From positions 20,637,614 to 20,701,613 of the forward strand of contig OX388321.1 in assembly GCA_947579605.1 (NCBI GenBank): 64,000 bases of DNA, in the 5' to 3' direction. The position numbers were made by a program, and so were the translations under genes. This DNA is from Athripsodes cinereus (taxonomy: Eukaryota; Arthropoda; Insecta; Trichoptera; Leptoceridae). The notes under the pieces are model-generated. The model was not told where the DNA came from and searched no databases. It worked only from the letters and a program-made list of their open reading frames with translations. This document shows, piece after piece, positions 49,800-60,055 of the stretch; positions within the stretch are counted from its first letter, which is position 1; every line of letters begins with the position of its first letter.

Positions 49800-50531
49800 A
49801 CTTCTAATACAGTTCCAGTTGTTTGATGTTGATGATTTGTCTTATAATGAGCTACCAAAGTTAAATTATTTTGAATCCAATTTCTCCGAAATCAACTTTG
49901 AGCTTCAATACGTTGATTGGAGTGAGGTTTTGGCTTATGGGCCTGTTGATTAGATGGTTAATTTGTTTTATAGATTTATATTGAATACTATTGAGAAACA
50001 CACACCTATCAAAAAAGCATCATTTTGAAGATTTCCTAAGTGTTTTTTTTCCAAAACTATAGATTTATTCAGAAAAAAAAACTAAAGCTTGTTACAAATG
50101 GAAAAGTATAATAATTCTTTTGATCGCAGTTTGTTTTCGCAATTGAGAGCTCAATTCAAGTTATCTCAAGCCAATGATTTTAAATTTTATGTTAACAAAA
50201 TCGAAAGCTCTCTCAAGAATAATGTAAAGTCTTTCTTTTTGTATGTAAATTCTTTGAAACAAAAAGCATGAATAATGGTAATCAGACTTGTAATGAACCA
50301 GAGGGTATAGCAAATTTATTTATCAAATTTTTTGACTCAGTATTTACATCCAACGATTTACCTGATTGTACTGCAGATAATTTGCAACCCTTATGCATAA
50401 ATACAAATCTTACTACGATTAAAATTCTCAAGTCCGAAATTTACAAACTTTTAACCAATGTGGATCCCGTGGAGCACCCGGTAAAGAATTGGTCTCCCAC
50501 TCTTCTGCGTAAGTTTTCGAGTGTCCTGTAA
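49800..50531 (+). pseudogene. LINE ORF2 segment (endonuclease end to RT start)
   Basis: Broken plus-strand frames read DVDWSE-like YVDWSEVLAYGPVD, IEKHTPIKK, KWKS-type and SQANDFKFYVNKIESSLKNN, then ANLFIKFFDSVFTSND and VDPVEHPVKNWSPTLLRKFS. This is the spacer between LINE endonuclease and reverse transcriptase. Stops at several positions show it is dead. It is opposite in strand to the 47990-49307 fragments. Confidence 0.8.
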
Positions 50532-50712
50532 AAGGCAGGTGTTCGAAAAAATTAAGACATTTTACATCTTAAATTCAGCGATGAGGTTTGCCACCCATCC
50601 TGAATGTCTTGATTTTATATTGGCACGAAGAGGACAGTTTAGTTGTTTCTTACATGCAGCTGATCTGCTGGCTACCCCACTCGTGGGATATGCCGTGATG
50701 GTATAGTAGTAG
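50497..50712 (+). repeat. Best-preserved copy of the dispersed repeat
   Basis: From TCTCCCACTCTTCTGCGTAA and GTGTCCTGTAAAAGGCAGGT through GCGATGAGGTTTGCCACCCA to GGCTACCCCACTCGTGGGAT and GCCGTGATGGTATAG. It lies immediately after the truncated LINE segment. A second direct copy is at 51838-52055. Confidence 0.8.
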
Positions 50713-52066
50713 TTGTAATTTAAAGATACCTATTAAAATAATTTATTCCTTCGTTAGAGACAAAAATATTTTTATCATATAAAAGAAACACAAATTTTAA
50801 GTACCTACTTAAGTTAGTGCTACTATAAAAAGGCGCCAGTCAAATAAAAGTAAAAATATTTATTTGCTTACTTTTACATGTTGACAAAATTAAAAAATTA
50901 TAACAACGACAAGTAAATCCAAAATAACAAAAATAATTATAAAAGTAATAAAAGCAATAAAAAATAATAATAAAAACAAAACGTAAGAAATAATAACAAC
51001 AATTATACATGAAAAAAAGAGAAAGCAATAAATCAAAATGGCTACTTTGAAACTAGTCGCGTATAGATTCTGAGAACGCTGTCTTGTGTAGTGCTTAGAA
51101 AATTTACACGATTAGTTCGCAATGGAAACTAGTGCAGTATGTTTTTGCACAAATTTTAGTGTACGTTATTGGAAAATAGACACGATAAGAGCGTAATAAC
51201 TATGTATAGTTTCTAAAACTATCTATGCTTATTACTACTTGAAACTATACGCGTGAAGTCCCAACCTGTGCGTAATGGCATTGTACACTTTCAAAATACG
51301 CGGTATAGGTAGACAGTCATGTTATTAAGTAGGTATTCTCGACTATCACAACTCGTGAATTATTTATTAAATAAAACCTGAAAATAAAATTGTAACCATT
51401 AACACAATGGATTAGTAAACAAATAATGAATTGCTACAAATTGATTGTTTTCTTATCACAAATTCTAATATTGTTTTGAGTGATGTAGGTGTACCTACAT
51501 AAGATTGCGCTGTAAAGCAAAATAAATTAATTGATATGTCTACCTATGTACATAATGTATTATAGAATAAGTGTTATTATTAATGGTAGTATTAAGTATT
51601 ATATAATAGTATTAAGTTTGAAAGGTGTCTGGACTCAGCATCAGGACAAAATGCTGCCTGTTCAATGCGTGTATCATTCCAACCCTTCTATATGGCTGTG
51701 AGTCTTGACACCTAACCAATGCTCAAGAGCAGAAGATATTAAGCTTTGAAAACAAGTGTCTTTGGAGGATTTTGGATGTAAGATGGTATGAACATGTTAG
51801 GAATGATGCTGCACGGAGTCCCGAGATAAGATTTCGTCACTCTTTTATGTTAGTTTTCGAGTGTTCTGTAGAAGGCTGGTGTTCATAAAACATGACAAAT
51901 AACACATTTAACGTTTCTATTTTAGCGATGAGGTATACCACCCATGTAAATGTCTTACATTCTTTATTGGCACATGGAGGACAAGTTGCGTGTTCGTAAT
52001 ATTTATTTTACCCACTGGTTACACCACATGTAGAAGACGTCATGATGGTATAGATAATATTTAGGG

Positions 52067-52432
52067 ATGATAACATTTAAAGTGAAGAATGAGGATATCA
52101 GGAGAATGAGCGGATGTGAGAGGAGTGTTGTGGACAGAATGCGTGTAAACAAGTTGAGATGGTTTGGACATGTTGAACGAATGCAAGATAAAAGGATGAC
52201 GAAGAGGATGTATTTATCTGAAAGAAGGGGTGTGAGGAAGCGCGGACGTCCAAGAACCACGTGGCTTGATCACGTGGACCAAATTCTTAAGGACGGACGC
52301 GTGCTGAGTAAGAGAAATCGGCGTGCATGTATGAGAAACTGGATGAATGTAGAGGAAGCTATAGAAGTATGTAGGGATAGATCTATACGGCGTTCCATTC
52401 TCTCTGCCTACCCCTCCTGGGACATGGCGTGA
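52067..52432 (+). pseudogene. LINE reverse-transcriptase C-terminal fragment, open frame
   Basis: A 121-codon frame reads SVVDRMRVNKLRWFGHVERM, then KRGRPRTTWLDHVDQILKDG, RVLSKRNRRACMRNWMNVEE and RSIRRSILSAYPSWDMA, ending in a stop. Same family as 281-590, 12833-13078 and 20160-21130. It ends 60 bases before the DXO-like gene's first coding exon. Confidence 0.88.
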
Positions 52433-52489
52433 GGGTACAGTATAGTATGATAACATTTTTACTACCCCATTTTCTGTTTTAGGTTATCA

Positions 52490-55400
52490 ATGAAGTTATC
52501 AACGGATCTGAGATTGTTGGGTAACTACTCAAGTAGGCAGTATGGTGACACAAATAGAAACACGTCTAGTAGACAGTATGGTGACACAAATAGAACTGCC
52601 TCAAGTAGACAGCATGGTGAGACAAATAGAAACACGCCTAGTAGACAGTATGATGACACAAATAGAACTGCCTCAAGTAGACAGTACGGTGACACAAATA
52701 GAAACACCTCTATTAGGCAGTATGGTGACACAAATAGAAACACCTCTAGTAGACAGTATGGTGACACAAATAGAACTATCACGAGCAGACAGTATGGTGA
52801 CATGAATAGAACTACCTCATGGAGGCAGAATGATGACACGGGTAGAACCGCTTCATGGGGACAGAATGGTACTACAAATAGAACCACATTATGGAGACAG
52901 AATGATGATGCAGATAAGACCACCTTAAACACTGAAATGATTGGCTATTACAGTCTCAATAGTAACAGAGAATATAGTGGGGACCTTTCACAATTGAAGT
53001 ACATCAATAAGGACAATATGAATCCTAGGAAAGTCAAATTTGATTTAAATAAAGATATTGAAAACAGGAACGAGAGGATACTTAAGGGGAATGATTGTTT
53101 AAGGAAAGACTTCGTGGAATTTCTCAAATTGAACAGGTAAGTACGTTACCAGAATTGTGCGCAGTTAAATAATAAGTTATCTTTGTTACATTTTTATTTT
53201 TTTATAAATATAAATATTTCCAGATATTACAGTTTATAATACTTCATGTTATCAGATTTGTATGCGAATTTATTTTATGTTTATAGTAATTCTATGGTAA
53301 TTGTAAGTCATCTGTTATCGAGTGAATTATGATGCATGCATTTTGTCTAGGCACTGTAAGTTTTCATTACGTTGTCTTTACAATATTTCAAGTTTATACT
53401 TACATACAATAAAGTTGATGTGTAGTTTACAAAATTGCATATTTTGCATCAGTATATTGCAACAGCTGATAATAAAAACTATACTGTTGTGCTTTAATAA
53501 GGTGACCAACTATTTTTTGTTCAAAAAGAGTACGCTTTGAAGTATTTCATAGGTGATAAAAAGAAAAAAAAACGATAAAAAAAATATTTCCTTTTAAAAA
53601 CATATTTTTCTTCGGAGAGGATTTTTTTTTTGCTAAATGAGGTTGTTCTTCTAATAATGTAGCCACATCCTAACAACATTCATTTTGCATATTAAATTTG
53701 ACTGTTAAGATGGCAGATAATGTTTTTACAAAAAGTTGCGACTTCTCACTGCTCCAATAATCATTCCCTAGTGAAAATACCCTTTCAACAGCAGTATTAC
53801 TAGCCTGTACAACATAAGGAAATTTCTATTAAAACTTTTAAATTTTCATGTGGGATAAATTATATAAGGGAGTACTTTCAGAGTAGAGGATTTAAAAAAG
53901 AGTACGGTTTATGAAAAAAGAGTACAAAACTCAGTAAATGAGTACAGTTGGTCACCTTAGCTTTAATAAATCACCTGCCACTTGTCTTGTCAATGTTGTC
54001 CCTAGTATTTTGTTGTTGAAATTCATCCGCCGTGTATAAAACAGTAATTTGATATTTCAGGAATGAGATCAATGTGTTTTCAAAGGAGCCCATTACATTG
54101 AAGGAAACTCCGTTTGTCTTTTATCGTGGAACATTTAGAGATTTGCTTTTGCTTCCCTATGAGACATTTTATTCAAGAAGGTATGTGTAAACCATGTTAA
54201 TTTAATAAAATTATTCAGATTTTTTAATTTTTTTTTGTGGAAAAGGGCAGAAATAGATATTCCATTCATTACTTTCGATGTTCATGACAGGTATTCCTAA
54301 AAAATCAAAAATAAGTCATTTACATCTTCACTTTAATAATGAGGTATGTCACTCATCTTCAACGTCTTAGTCTTTGCTTCTTTCACACCACCGTCATTGT
54401 ATCGTTCATTCTCTTTCCTGCCTTTCACCACCAGACAAAACATCCCTTTTATCTACCATGGTTAGTTTATAACGGTATTTATTTATTTACGGCTAATTAG
54501 CCTTTTACACAATATTTTTTACATAGGTACAATATCATAACAAAACAAAACATAGGTAGCAAACACAAAATTAATAAATCAATATTACAAACATATATAA
54601 AAAACATGGGTAGGTATATAAAGGAGGAAGGGTTCCTATTACGATGTTGATTCCTGATTATTTATTTATTTATTTTGGACAATAAACGGCATTTGCCATT
54701 TACAATACATGATAAGTTTACAACATTATACTGTCTTCAAACATCAAAAAATGTATACACATTATTGTCCATATAAATGTGATTGTAATGTGCAAATAGG
54801 TTTAACTTTAGTATGTGGATTGGATCATGGAACAAGTCTATTAAATTATTGGATTTATTTCCGAGAATGTGAAGACAATTTATAATAGAATGTTTGTGAT
54901 AGTTGGTCCTTGCCTGCGCTTCCTGAAATAACATATTTTGTCTTGTAGAACGGTTTGGTACATGAAAATTGATCATAGCAATAAGTTCTGGGCAGTCAAA
55001 GTTTGAAATAAGTATTTTACTGACGACTATGAGATCTATGGAGTGAATAGATCTGAGGTATGGAGTGAATAGATTGAAAATAAAATGTGTCGAATGTTAG
55101 GTTAGTAAATATGAAACAAACTGTGGAGATAAAGTTGTGTTTGTTTTAGGATTATAGCTACTTTGGTTAATGGTGTGATTTACATCACTACTGTAAATGA
55201 TGAATCGCGTTCAGCAAGCTCATCTGCAAAATATGAGATTATGGGAGCTTGGGGTTATAAGTTTGAACAATATCTGCTTTCAGGTAAGATTTTAATGAAT
55301 CAAAAAATACAGCTAACTTCACTTTTGTGTAATGTATTCCACGTGCAAGTTTGTAGTTAATACTTAATTCCAGATAAAATAATGATTTCACTATGTTTTT

Positions 55401-58400
55401 CTTCCCTCATCTATCAAGAAATCCAAGACCATCTTTTTAAGCCATCAAAGATAGGTAATTCAAAGAAAAAATCCATCATGCAGCCATTCAAATTTTGCAT
55501 CCAGTTTTAAACTGACATTAGTTGTAAGACAATACATTGCTAATGTTTGAAGGACATTGATGTTGGAACACAAAAATTCTGGAAAAATCTACAACGCTGC
55601 AAGTCTAGTATGACTGTGGTATTGTCCCTTATTTTTAGAGTATATACCTATACACTGTTATTTAGAAAAACACGCTATTCTAGGTATAAACTATGGTATA
55701 GTTATGCCAGGTTTAATTTGTTATGCCTGGTATAACTTATTGTTATTTAGAAAAAAAATAAACTGCAGTTTTATTATACCATGGTTGTACCACGGTTTTT
55801 ATATGGTAACACTATTTTTAGCGGTGCTATGTTGGTACAACGCCGTGTTTTCTATAGACATGTGACGTTTAGATGACGTTTTGGCGCGTTAGTTTTGTAG
55901 TTGGATTTGTTTGTATTGATAAGATCGGTGATAAAATTTATATATACATATTGAAGACTCCCTCGCATACCCAGATATCTCAGAAGTCGGGGGACTTCTA
56001 TTTATCCGCTCTTCTAAGCAAAACTTTTGTCCTCACGGGCGGGCTCTATTGGGCAGCCTGAAGGGCTAGCCGGCCAATACCGCCTCGTGGGAATCTTTCA
56101 TGCTACATTTAAGTCTTCGATGCCCCTCTTAGGAGGATTAAATGCAATCATAAACGAATCAAACACAATAAATAAACAAAACATAACAACACTGAACTAA
56201 CAAAGACCCAAAAAAATAACAAGCAAGCATAGTTATCAATGTATTTAACAATATATATATACATATATTTAATCAAAATCTCCATCTCTAAACATATAAC
56301 AACGTTCAGCTCCACACTCACAATGCAAAAATTACAAATGTCAAACTGCGCTATAGTTAAACTACCCCCGAGTGTGGTATAACGTTATTCCATGGTTTAT
56401 ACCACAGATAACGGTTATACCACGTTTCTAAATAAGATTTACACTATTCCGTGGTATAAACCATGTTATAACTTTATGCCACGATTCTAAATAACAGTGA
56501 TAGAGTATATATAATATTAATAATCGAATTTTATTTAAATAGGTGACAGTTAATTAGAATAATAGGTTGCAAAAAATTGAAATGAGCTTACAGATTTGCT
56601 AGCAAATAGCAAAACGACTAAATGTGAATGACGACACACTCTTAGTTTGTAGATAAAATAATATGTTAACACATTGATTTTGAAAAAAATGTGTTAGTAA
56701 TTTAATTTGTTATTAATATTCATGTTTGTGTCTGTTTAAATAATTTATATTAATCTCAAAAATTCTTTTAGATACTCCTTTTGGTGAACCAGATTTATCA
56801 GCACCATGTGATGAAAATCCAGATTGTTGCTTGGTTTACAAAGGAACACTTGGTGATCATACTATAGTGTATGGATCTGAAATAGATGCCATAATAGTAG
56901 ATGAAGACACAAGTGAAATAGATGAAGACTGGAATATTAAAAAGAAAGATAATTCGTCTCGAGAGGAATGTATTGCTTATCTGAAGAAACATAAGATTGT
57001 GGGATGTGCATTGTCTGGAATACCAAGAAGTGATAAAGCAAGGTAATTTCAAGTATTCAATAAGATGTAATCAATTATGAATTAATCATTCGCTCTTCGA
57101 CCCTCCTCTATGGTGCAGGATAGAAACTAGCCACTTCTTTTCAAAAAGTATTTGCACTAGTTTAGTTACCCTTTTCCCTGACATTCCTAACACTCTAATA
57201 ATATCGTCACAGGAATAATGTAATGTGAAGAGGGTCATCCAGGCTGTGGGAAATTTTGTGGACAAAAAAATTTAGTTTTTGTTAGACAATTGTCATTAGA
57301 TACTCTCTAAACACAACCCAGTGAAAACCATCCTCTCTCGTGTAATACAGAAACTAGAACTCTGCTGAATGCATTGGTACTCTGTATAGTTTGTGATATG
57401 CTCACGCCGTTTAGAGTAATAAAGTTAACCTTTTTATTAACTGATAAACAATCAATAAAGCAATTTTTTTATTTATAATACCCAGCTCTGCTGATAAGCA
57501 ATTTTTTTAATTAATAGTACCCAGCTCTGCTGATAAGCAATTTTTTTTATTAATAGTACCCAACTCTGCTGATAAGCAATTTTTTTTATTAATAGTACTC
57601 AGCTCTGCTGATAAACAATTTTTTTTAATTGTAAGAAAACAAAGAGTTTAAAGGACCGAATCACTGTGATTATACTAGAATATTTTTTTTTTTAGATTAT
57701 ATAAATATTTGAAATGGTGGGTTGTTAACTTCTTGGTTGGAGGTGAAAAAACAGTATGCGGTTTCCGAGACGATGAAGGAATAGTCACTGAAATTGTCAA
57801 TTTCACTCAACACGATTTAGTTAAAGAAAATGTGGTAAGAAAAAACAATACTATCACAATACATCATATTTCTCTATAAAATTGTATGTAAAGGAAAGAA
57901 TGAAAAAATAGTTAAAAATATTAATACTATTAAATGAAATATAAAAATATATTACTGAGCACTGTTTAATCTCCACCTTGTTAGGTTAGATACCGAACGT
58001 TTTCGCCTATACTTGTAGGCATCTTCAGGGAAACTGAAATCTTAAAATTGTGAGAGCTATTGTTCATGTGGTGAGAAGGGTGCAGGTAGTGGGAGGGGTA
58101 ATGGTAGATACGGAGGTGGGATGGGTGGCAGGATGGTTGGCTCCGTTGGCAGGATGGTTGGATCCCACTACCTGCACCCTTCTCACCACATGAACAACAG
58201 CTCTCACAATTTTAAGATTTCAGTTTCCCTGAAGATGCCTACAAGTATAAACATATTTTGAACTACTCCAGATTAATCATTCCAATTGATCACACTCATC
58301 CATAGTCAAGCTATTTGAATAGGTATTAACTAGGTAGGTATGTTGTATATGATACACATACATATGTGAACTTCCTTAAGGAGTGCACAACACAGAGTTT

Positions 58401-59664
58401 CGACGCTTATGAATCGACTTAGGCTTGGTTAAGAGTACTCTTTAAACCTAGGTAACATTCCCAATTCCTCTGTGTCTATATAAGTATAGGCAAAAGGTGG
58501 AGATTAAACAGTGCTCATTAATATATTTTTATATTTTATTTAATAAAATTACAAATGGATTTCCACAGCGTAAACACAAAAACTCTTGAATTATTTAATA
58601 TTAATACCGCTGTATTGTATTATTCAAAATGATATTTGAATAAATTTCTAAAAAATAATGGGTTTTCCACTCTTTTCTGTAAATTATGAGAGCCCTGCAA
58701 GAGGTGGATATTAATATTAATTTTATTATTGACTATAATATGAAGCTTAAATGCCTTATGTTATATCTGATGATTTTAAATGTCTTACGAATAGGTGTCT
58801 GCCATTCACAGGACACTCCAAAGTTTACAGAAAGAAGTGGGAGACCTATTCTTTTCTGAAAATGGAGCAAGCAAACAAACAATATATTTTTATGTTATTA
58901 ATTTTTTGACACAATTGGATGTCGGGAACTGGATTTTATCTATGCATTCGGCTAATATAAAGATGGATGCTTCCAATGTTGTTTCCATGGAATTACAACA
59001 GATGATGTCTTTCCAATTTGAAAACACAAGAATTGTATGAAAATCGTATAAAAATTGATTTCAGTAGTAGAAGTTTATCGAATTGAACTATATATACAAC
59101 TTTCAAAAATTTCAAGTTATGTGATAAGCATGACAGAGGATTTGAGAATGTTACCTAGGTTTAAAGAGTACTTTTAACCAAGGCTAAGTTGAATCATAAG
59201 CGTCGAAATTCTGTGTCATGCACTCCTTAAGGAAGTTCACATATGTATGTGTAACGTATACAACATACCTACCTAGTTAATACCTATTCAAATAGGTTGA
59301 CTATGGTGAGTGTGATCAATTGGAATGATTAATCTAGAGTGGTTCAAAATATGATATAATATGCTAATATAAAAGTGAAAATATGTTATTTTTTTTCAAT
59401 TGTTCCTTACAGAAGTGGAACAAAGACAAATGTTTAATGTTTACTGGGAAATTACTAACATTTATCAAAGAAGCTCTTATGGCTCGTTTGAAAAAACAAG
59501 GTTATTTTGTTGGAGAAAACGGTAATGTGAGATCTTGTCCACCCACAAGTATCGTAATGAATAGGAAACCAAATAATCCTGTGATTGTGGATGAAGAAGA
59601 AGACAAATGCTGTATAGAAGATTGGTTCCTTCACGAGTTATGTGATGAACAAGATGAAATTTAA
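52490..59664 (+). CDS. DXO/Rai1-family (decapping exoribonuclease-like) protein with expanded N-terminal repeat and altered active site
   Basis: Coding exons 52490-53136, 54061-54180, 55150-55283, 56772-57042, 57696-57834 and 59413-59664 join in frame to 520 aa (human DXO 396). The excess is an 11-unit repeat in exon 1. Family blocks are all in order: IGYYSLNSNREYSGDLSQLKY (from residue 151), YRGTFRDLLLLPYE (237-250), GYKFEQY (291-297, catalytic Glu295), GSEID (335-339, Glu337 and Asp339), KYLKWWVVNFL (394-404), VCGFRDDEG and KWNKDKCLMFTGKLLTF. In active DXO/Rai1 the metal site also needs Glu-x-Lys in motif IV and a Gln in KWWAQSF. Here these read Tyr370-Leu-Lys372 and Val401, so catalysis is probably lost or weakened. 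Active members remove incomplete caps and degrade RNA 5'-3'. Drosophila Cutoff is an inactive relative in piRNA-cluster transcription. The ATG sits 7 nt after an AG acceptor, implying an upstream 5'UTR exon. Introns are packed with transposons. It could be a diverged DXO paralogue or a pseudo-enzyme. Confidence 0.9.
52529..52924 (+). repeat. In-frame 36-bp minisatellite, 11 copies, in DXO-like exon 1
   Basis: Residues 14-145 are eleven 12-residue units of the form SSRQYGDTNRNT, alternating NT and TA endings. The last three drift to SWRQNDDTGRTA-like. Period 36 keeps the frame. Polar composition predicts disorder. Confidence 0.95.
53499..53959. mobile_element. hAT-like element in DXO-like intron 1, with transposase remnant
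   Basis: Inverted ends AAGGTGACCAACT and AGTTGGTCACCTTA are flanked by GCTTTAAT on both sides (53491-53498 and 53960-53967), an 8-bp duplication. On the minus strand about 53650-53830 reads VQASNTAVERVFSLGNDYWS and KTLSAILTVKFNM, a hAT dimerization region. Confidence 0.88.
54660..55060 (-). pseudogene. CR1/Jockey LINE 3' end in DXO-like intron 2
   Basis: The minus-strand frame at 54976-54737 reads FHVPNRSTRQNMLFQEAQAR and TNYHKHSIINCL, then DLFHDP. This is the C-terminal VPxRxTRxxxxF...RTNYxxHSxIxR block of CR1/Jockey LINEs. The frame is followed by a 3' tail with ACAAT and TAAATAAATAA on the minus strand. Confidence 0.85.
55653..56499. mobile_element. CACTA/EnSpm-like non-autonomous element in DXO-like intron 3
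   Basis: Ends CACTGTTATTTAGAA and TTCTAAATAACAGTG are perfect inverts and are flanked by ATA on both sides, a 3-bp duplication. Sub-terminal arrays of GGTATAAACCATGGTATAA-type words occur in both arms. The centre (about 55980-56110) is GC-richer and unidentified. Confidence 0.75.
57470..57635 (+). repeat. 39-bp tandem repeat in DXO-like intron 4
   Basis: AGTACCCAGCTCTGCTGATA followed by AGCAATTTTTTTTATTAAT repeats about four and a half times at 38-39-base spacing, with T-run length varying between copies. Confidence 0.9.
57934..59350. mobile_element. Nested palindromic elements in DXO-like intron 5
   Basis: Outer arms near 57950 (GAGCACTGTTTAATCTCCAC) and 58500 (GTGGAGATTAAACAGTGCTC) enclose a second inverted pair (AGGCATCTTCAGGGAAACTG at 58018; CAGTTTCCCTGAAGATGCCT at 58221). 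Separately, 58262-58460 is inverted at 59140-59350 (GGAGTGCACAACACAGAGTT; CTGTGTCATGCACTCC). Between these, 58661-58705 and 58795-58850 are inverted ends of the common dispersed repeat. Confidence 0.8.
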
Positions 59665-60049
59665 TGATTGAGTACTATGATGTTTTTCATATCTTTTTTT
59701 TATCAGTTTTAAAATAATATATTAGTTTTTAATTATCACTGTAATTGTTAATATTTTTACATCGTAGTAAAACCTACTACTATCATAGTAAAACCAAAAA
59801 CAATTTTGTTTTCATTATATCAATATAATGGAGTTTTACAAAATCAACGTCGACTCAATCAATAAGTTATTTTGATATTAAGGATAGGTGGTATTACAGT
59901 AACAAACAAAAAATAAAATGTCTTTTTTTTATTAACATTCAATAATTATATAAAACAATAATTTATTAAGAGTTATTATTAGGTATTCAAAATTTATCAT
60001 TTGTAATTTAAATATAATCTTTATGATAGTTTTATTATAATTAGTTACC

Positions 60050-60055
60050 AATAAA
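60050..60055 (+). terminator. Candidate polyadenylation signal of the DXO-like gene
   Basis: AATAAA within ACCAATAAAATAAATAATG, 386 bases past the stop codon. An earlier AAAATAAAATG at about 59910 is an alternative. Confidence 0.45.

Noticed and set aside
52525..52932. 135-codon minus-strand and 87-codon alternative-frame open frames over DXO-like exon 1
   Set aside because: Shadows of the 36-bp in-frame minisatellite; the DXO frame is the one continuing into conserved family motifs.
58795..59040. 81-codon open frame between DXO-like exons 5 and 7, with an AG just before it; a possible alternative last exon
   Set aside because: Its first 50 bases are the inverted end of the common dispersed repeat (partner at 58661-58705), it has no DXO similarity, and exon 5 joins exon 7 directly in phase with the conserved KWN block.
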